From the NCBI GenBank assembly GCA_015257635.1, contig JABZJU010000008.1, forward strand, positions 4,340 through 9,839: a DNA stretch of 5,500 bases, written 5' to 3'. Shown in pieces: positions 1 through 5,500 of the stretch. Below the pieces are notes generated by a model that worked only from the letters and a program-made list of their open reading frames with translations, ran no database searches and was not told the DNA's origin. This stretch comes from Nanosynbacter sp. Its GTDB lineage: Bacteria; Patescibacteriota; Saccharimonadia; Saccharimonadales; Saccharimonadaceae. Made by a program: the position numbers and the translations under genes. How positions within the stretch are numbered: the first letter of the stretch is position 1; each line of letters opens with the position of its first letter.

Positions 1-1070
1 GCATTATGTCGATTGACGCGATGTTCCCGATCGGTCGTGGTCAGCGTGAGCTTATCATTGGTGACCGTCAAACTGGTAAGACAGCAATTGCTATCGATAC
101 GATGATCAACCAGGCTCGTCAAAAGACTGGCGTGGTGAACGTTTATGTGGCGATTGGTCAGAAATTATCGAAGATTGCCAGGTTGGTCGACCGATTGAAA
201 GAAGAAGGCGTGATGGATCAGACGATTATCGTCGCAACCAGCCCGTCTGACGCGGCCTCCCTGCTTTACTTGGCGCCTTACGCCGGTACCGCCATGGGAG
301 AATATTTCCGCGATAACGGCGGTCACGCATTGATGATTTATGACGATTTGACAAAGCACGCGGTGGCTTATCGACAAATGTCGCTATTGTTGCGCCGTCC
401 ACCAGGACGCGAAGCTTATCCAGGTGATGTCTTCTATTTGCACTCACGACTATTGGAGCGCTCGGCTAAATTGTCAGATGAACTTGGCGCAGGAAGCTTG
501 ACAGCTCTACCAATTATTGAAACGCAAGCTGGCGACATTTCCGCTTACATTCCGACCAACGTGATTTCTATTACCGACGGTCAGATTTTCCTGGAAACCG
601 ACTTGTTCTATCAAGGCATTCGCCCAGCCATCTCAGCCGGTCTATCAGTTTCTCGTGTTGGTGGCGCAGCTCAGACGAAAGCCGTTAAATCTGTCGGCGG
701 AAACTTGAAGCTCGGTCTTTCTCAGTTCCGCGAATTGGCATCATTTGCTCAATTCGGCTCAGATCTTGATGACGCAACAAAGGCTCAAATTGACCGCGGT
801 CAGCGACTCACTGAACTTCTGAAGCAGCCACAATATCAACCAATGAGCGTCTGGGAGCAATTTGTCAGCATTCACGCTGTGACTAGCGGTATGTTTGATG
901 AAGTTCCAGTTTCTAAGATTAAGGATGCGCAGTCTTCTCTATTGACTTATCTCTGGAAAAATTCTAAAGATGCTATGCGTGAGCTAAACAAGGGCGACAA
1001 ACCTTCGGATGAGCAATTGAAATTGATTGACGAAGCTACGAAAGAAATAGCGAAAGGATTTGAGGAGTAA
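1..1070 (+). CDS. atpA: F-type ATP synthase subunit alpha, 5'-truncated by window edge
   Basis: Non-catalytic nucleotide-binding subunit of the F1 head (alpha3beta3), which alternates with beta around the gamma shaft at the inner face of the membrane. The frame is open to base 1 (phase: first full codon at 3), so the ATG at 6 is an internal Met. About 355 residues are visible of a usual 500 or so; the N-terminal beta-barrel and the start of the nucleotide domain lie outside. Counting that Met as 1, the P-loop GDRQTGKT is at residues 19-26 (bases 60-83). A Walker B-like strand ends in MIYDD at 110-114. The [21 protein letters not shown] block follows, and the [10 protein letters not shown] segment carries the conserved arginine (R217) that reaches into the beta catalytic site. 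The helical C-terminal domain contains [10 protein letters not shown]. One oddity is His118 in [12 protein letters not shown], where well-known alpha subunits have Gln. It ends TAA three bases before atpG. Identity is certain. Confidence 0.98.
   Translation, partial: IMSIDAMFPIGRGQRELIIGDRQTGKTAIAIDTMINQARQKTGVVNVYVAIGQKLSKIARLVDRLKEEGVMDQTIIVATSPSDAASLLYLAPYAGTAMGEYFRDNGGHALMIYDDLTKHAVAYRQMSLLLRRPPGREAYPGDVFYLHSRLLERSAKLSDELGAGSLTALPIIETQAGDISAYIPTNVISITDGQIFLETDLFYQGIRPAISAGLSVSRVGGAAQTKAVKSVGGNLKLGLSQFRELASFAQFGSDLDDATKAQIDRGQRLTELLKQPQYQPMSVWEQFVSIHAVTSGMFDEVPVSKIKDAQSSLLTYLWKNSKDAMRELNKGDKPSDEQLKLIDEATKEIAKGFEE
1062..1067 (+). promoter_or_regulatory. Ribosome binding site of atpG
   Basis: GAGGAG lies six bases before the ATG at 1074 and inside the last codons of atpA. 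It fixes the atpG start, and its position suggests translation of gamma is coupled to termination on alpha. Confidence 0.75.
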
Positions 1071-1073
1071 TTC

Positions 1074-3403
<2,330 letters not shown>

Positions 3404-3405
3404 TC

Positions 3406-3831
3406 ATGAAATTGTCATTAGTCACACTTGTCGGTACGAAGGTTGACGAAGAAGTTTATTCGGTGTCAATTCCGACCACTGACGGCGAAATTTCCGTTTT
3501 CCCAAGCCATGAGCCGCTAGTGACTATCGCGAGAGATGGCGTGATTACCGTGCGTCGACATAAAGAAGATTCCGATAATCAGCTGGAATATTTCGCAATC
3601 TCTGGTGGCGTGGTAAAAATTGACTATTCGTCGGTGCAGATTCTGGTTGATGAAGCTGATCACGGTGATGACATCATCGAGGCGGAAACTCAGAAGGCTC
3701 TGGAGCGTGCTATTAAGGCGCGTGATGAGGCTGGCGATCAAGTTGAGCGCGAGAAAGCCAAGCAGCTTATCGACCGTCATATGGTGCGATTGAAGGTTGC
3801 TGATCTTCATAGACGTAAGCGACGACGCTAA
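3406..3831 (+). CDS. atpC: F-type ATP synthase subunit epsilon
   Basis: Small rotor subunit that joins gamma to the c-ring and can act as an inhibitor of ATP hydrolysis. It has 141 residues, a normal length. The N-terminal beta-sandwich spans about 1-86, with the family signature DGEISVFPSHEPLVT at 26-40 and FAISGGVVKI at 63-72. A helical hairpin of charged residues follows at about 88-135. The end is very basic (HRRKRRR at 135-141). The loop at 89-98 (DIIEAETQKA) does not match the I/L-D-x-x-R-A ATP-binding motif known from some Bacillus-type epsilon subunits, so ATP sensing by that motif is not supported. The ATG is two bases after the atpD stop and no good ribosome binding site is visible. 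Translation is therefore probably coupled to atpD. It is the last gene of the operon. Confidence 0.96.
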   Translation: MKLSLVTLVGTKVDEEVYSVSIPTTDGEISVFPSHEPLVTIARDGVITVRRHKEDSDNQLEYFAISGGVVKIDYSSVQILVDEADHGDDIIEAETQKALERAIKARDEAGDQVEREKAKQLIDRHMVRLKVADLHRRKRRR

Positions 3832-3850
3832 TTATATATCAGTAATATTA

Positions 3851-3879
3851 CGAAGGAGCCTGATTATTAGGCTCCTCGT
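3851..3879. terminator. Hairpin between convergent genes, candidate two-way transcript end
   Basis: AGGAGCC (3854-3860) pairs with GGCTCCT (3870-3876) around a 9-base loop. An outer CG/CG pair is possible beyond a single bulged A. The loop, read on the - strand, contains the tandem TAA TAA stops of the kinase-like gene. The hairpin starts 20-25 bases after the atpC stop. Neither side is followed by a clear T-tract (the - strand side is only AT-rich), so it is not a textbook intrinsic terminator. Position between converging genes is the main argument. Confidence 0.55.
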
Positions 3880-4745
3880 GCTATGTCTTGCTTGAGATCC
3901 TCGATTGACACTTGCGCAATATCGACAGTGTCATAGGAATATAGATTAGGAATGTCCTCTTCATATGGCTTAATAAAATGCTCGATAATAAGTTCTGGGT
4001 CTAGCATCCGCTGACCGTCGTAATTGTATTGACCGCTCATTGAATAGGCGCAACTTCCAACGTCTCGTACGAACCTAGCGATTTTTGCCGAGTCTTTGTT
4101 GGTCTGCTGAAATGTTTCAGTATCAATGCACCACGGTTTAGTGCTGATAGTAAATGCAAAGTTTTTTATTTGCGCGTCATTCATTGTATACGGTTTTTCT
4201 AGGCTGTGAAAATAGTGCATAGTAGCGAATGCAGTACGGGCGATAAGCCGTGCTTTTTCTTCAGGTAGTATAGTCTCGCCGCGGTATTCGTCGATTAGAC
4301 TGTCGCAGCTCCGCACGCCTTGTATAAAATCGGTAATCACTGCCACTTCTCTATTCTCGAGGCGGATAACGCCTTTCGGCTCGAAGGTGCGAATTGCTTG
4401 AGGGTGCTCTAAGCTATTGATATCTCGCATCGTATCAATATCTTTCAATGCTGCGCGCGGTGTAAGATATGGCTTGATTGCCCAAGGTTGGGTTGCGAGA
4501 GGTACGCCCGAGCAGTATGATGTTGCATCATAAAACCCAACTTCATTGATGCTATTGCGGCGACCTTCTGAGTAATCGTCGCGAGGATCTAATCCTATAT
4601 AAAGATAATCTAGCGGCACGCCTAACCGGTCAGTGCCGAATAGTGCAATATCTCCTGGGGACAGTTGAGCCACCTGCTCTCGTAAATCGCTCGTATCATC
4701 AATGGCGATTGGTGTTATAGATGAATATCCTTCGAGCTGACGCAT
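3867..4745 (-). CDS. Uncharacterised protein, probable divergent protein-kinase/APH-fold phosphotransferase
   Basis: I do not recognise a named family. The 292-residue product has kinase-like landmarks in the right order. AIK at 89-91 resembles the beta-3 lysine. RLENREVAVITDFIQGV at about 128-144 resembles the beta-4/beta-5 strands and hinge. A helix at about 162-180 ends MHYFH. TMNDAQIKNFAF at 187-198 has Asp190 and Asn195 with the D-x4-N spacing of the HRDxxxxN catalytic loop. WCIDTETF at 205-212 places Asp208 where DFG or the APH I-D-x-E motif would be. A glycine-rich loop is not obvious and the HRD arginine is replaced, so it is far from classical Ser/Thr kinases. No signal peptide or membrane segment is seen, so it is probably cytoplasmic. 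It lies 13 bases after dus on the same strand. Codon use is looser than in the atp genes (ATA for Ile10, 50, 159 and 288, for example), which fits low expression. Substrate is unknown; function is inference. Confidence 0.6.
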   Translation of the reverse strand: MRQLEGYSSITPIAIDDTSDLREQVAQLSPGDIALFGTDRLGVPLDYLYIGLDPRDDYSEGRRNSINEVGFYDATSYCSGVPLATQPWAIKPYLTPRAALKDIDTMRDINSLEHPQAIRTFEPKGVIRLENREVAVITDFIQGVRSCDSLIDEYRGETILPEEKARLIARTAFATMHYFHSLEKPYTMNDAQIKNFAFTISTKPWCIDTETFQQTNKDSAKIARFVRDVGSCAYSMSGQYNYDGQRMLDPELIIEHFIKPYEEDIPNLYSYDTVDIAQVSIEDLKQDIARGA

Positions 4746-4752
4746 AAACTAT

Positions 4753-4781
4753 TTTATATCACAAATCACGGGTATTTGCAA
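4753..4781 (-). promoter_or_regulatory. Predicted sigma-70-type promoter for the kinase-like gene
   Basis: On the - strand, TTGCAA (4776-4781) and TATAAA (4753-4758) are separated by exactly 17 bases. They match the -35 and -10 consensus at 4 of 6 and 5 of 6 positions. The -35 lies inside the end of dus and the -10 starts at the base after the dus TGA. Transcription would begin at or within a base or two of the ATG at 4745. No Shine-Dalgarno sequence precedes that ATG, which fits a leaderless message. Confidence 0.45.
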
Positions 4782-5500
4782 TAGCTAGGCGGACTTCGTC
4801 GGTCGTCGTGGTGTGCATCAATTTTTCTCGAAGTTCCTTTGCACCATCAAAATCGCGAATATAAATCTTGAAAAAACGTTTTAGAGTTTCAAAAGGTCGC
4901 CCTAAAATTGGTTGGTAAGAATCGAACAAATCCAAGTGATAATTAAGAAGCGCCAACAGTTCTTCTTTGTGATTATCTGCGTTAGTTTTCGATTCACGGA
5001 AGCAGAATGGATCGCTGAAAACGCCTCGCCCAATCATAATTCCATTCACGCCAGGATGCTTTCTGGTAATTTCTAATCCATGCTCTCGATCTCGAATGTC
5101 GCCGTTGATAGTCAGGAGTGTTTGTGGGGCAATTTCATCGCGCAGTTTAACAATCTCGTCAATCAATTCATAATGCGCCGCAACTTTGCTCATCTCTTTT
5201 TTTGTACGCAGATGAATCGTCAAGTTCACGATGTCTTGTTTGAGAATTGTCGTCAGCCACTCTCGCCATTCATCGACGTAAGTATATCCCAGCCGAGTTT
5301 TTACGCTAACAGGTAATCCAGATTTTTTGGCGGCGTCAATTGCAGCTATCGCTATGTCAGGTCGACGAATCAGAGCCGCACCACCGCTTTTAATTGCAGA
5401 CTTGGCAGGACAACCCATATTGATATCAATTCCGTTAAAACCAAGTTCCGCGCAGTGCTTAGCGAAAGCTTCCATATCCCCTGGCTCGCCACCCCAAATT
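4759..5500 (-). CDS. dus: tRNA-dihydrouridine synthase, N-terminus beyond window edge
   Basis: FMN enzyme that reduces uridine to dihydrouridine in tRNA, probably in the D-loop, using NADPH. The frame stays open to base 5500, and the codons before the Met at 5475 read IWGGEPGD, the typical Q-[LI]-x-G-x-[ED]-P region. So that Met is internal, 246 residues are visible, and roughly 70-80 are missing compared with family members. Counting the 5475 Met as 1, DINMGCPAK holds the catalytic Cys22 (bases 5410-5412). PVSVKTRLGY has the FMN-contacting Lys59. IHLRTKKEMSKVAAHYE at 87-103 replaces the common HGRTRxQxYxGxADW block. LTINGDI (121-127) and GIMIGRGVFSDPF (145-157) complete the TIM-barrel FMN site. 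The helical tRNA-binding domain follows from about 170. It stops with TGA 13 bases before the kinase-like gene and may be cotranscribed with it. Which Dus subfamily (A, B, C or other) it belongs to is unclear. Confidence 0.93.
   Translation of the reverse strand, partial: IWGGEPGDMEAFAKHCAELGFNGIDINMGCPAKSAIKSGGAALIRRPDIAIAAIDAAKKSGLPVSVKTRLGYTYVDEWREWLTTILKQDIVNLTIHLRTKKEMSKVAAHYELIDEIVKLRDEIAPQTLLTINGDIRDREHGLEITRKHPGVNGIMIGRGVFSDPFCFRESKTNADNHKEELLALLNYHLDLFDSYQPILGRPFETLKRFFKIYIRDFDGAKELREKLMHTTTTDEVRLAIANTRDL

Noticed and set aside
3842..3851. Perfect 10-base palindrome GTAATATTAC after atpC
   Set aside because: It is short and AT-rich in an AT-rich spacer, is not repeated elsewhere in the window, and chance can explain it. 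It could be a protein site but nothing supports that.
5080..5316. 78-codon + strand open frame inside dus
   Set aside because: It is antisense to conserved Dus motifs and has no ribosome binding site.
5473..5475. ATG at 5475 (- strand) as the true dus start
   Set aside because: The frame stays open to the window edge with family-like residues (IWGGEP) before it, and the N-terminal part of the barrel would be missing.
3867..5500. The dus plus kinase-like pair as a defence island, toxin system or mobile cargo
   Set aside because: No repeats, integrase, transposase or toxin-antitoxin hallmarks are visible, dus is a housekeeping gene, and the kinase-like gene alone does not support such a claim.

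Overview
The window is a housekeeping region of a bacterial chromosome. The left 3.8 kb holds the end of an F-type ATP synthase operon on the + strand, in the usual order: atpA (alpha, 5' end cut off), atpG (gamma), atpD (beta), atpC (epsilon). These genes are packed with gaps of 2-14 bases, or a 4-base ATGA overlap if the upstream atpD ATG is used. Together they encode most of the F1 catalytic head and its rotor stalk. The delta, b, c and a subunits are presumably to the left of the window.

The right 1.65 kb lies on the - strand and converges on the ATP synthase operon. Reading on the - strand, a tRNA-dihydrouridine synthase (dus, N-terminus cut off by the right edge) is followed after 13 bases by a 292-residue protein of no assigned family. 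I read that protein as a divergent protein-kinase/aminoglycoside-phosphotransferase-like enzyme. A 35-base gap with a hairpin separates its stop from the atpC stop. The hairpin loop contains the stop codons of the kinase-like gene, so it may act as a shared, two-way transcript end.

Organism: GC content is moderate, the code looks standard (glycine is written GGN, and TGA and TAA are used as stops), and the genes are compact. The ATP synthase proteins are clearly bacterial. The unusual Dus motif variant and the orphan kinase-like neighbour lead me to suspect a Saccharibacteria (TM7)/Patescibacteria-type genome. That is inference from overall look, not proof.

I see no mobile element, CRISPR array, tRNA, rRNA or phage gene. 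The points most worth a second look are: an alanine in place of the first glycine of the beta-subunit P-loop; the kinase-like orphan; and a well-spaced promoter across the end of dus that would give that orphan a leaderless mRNA.
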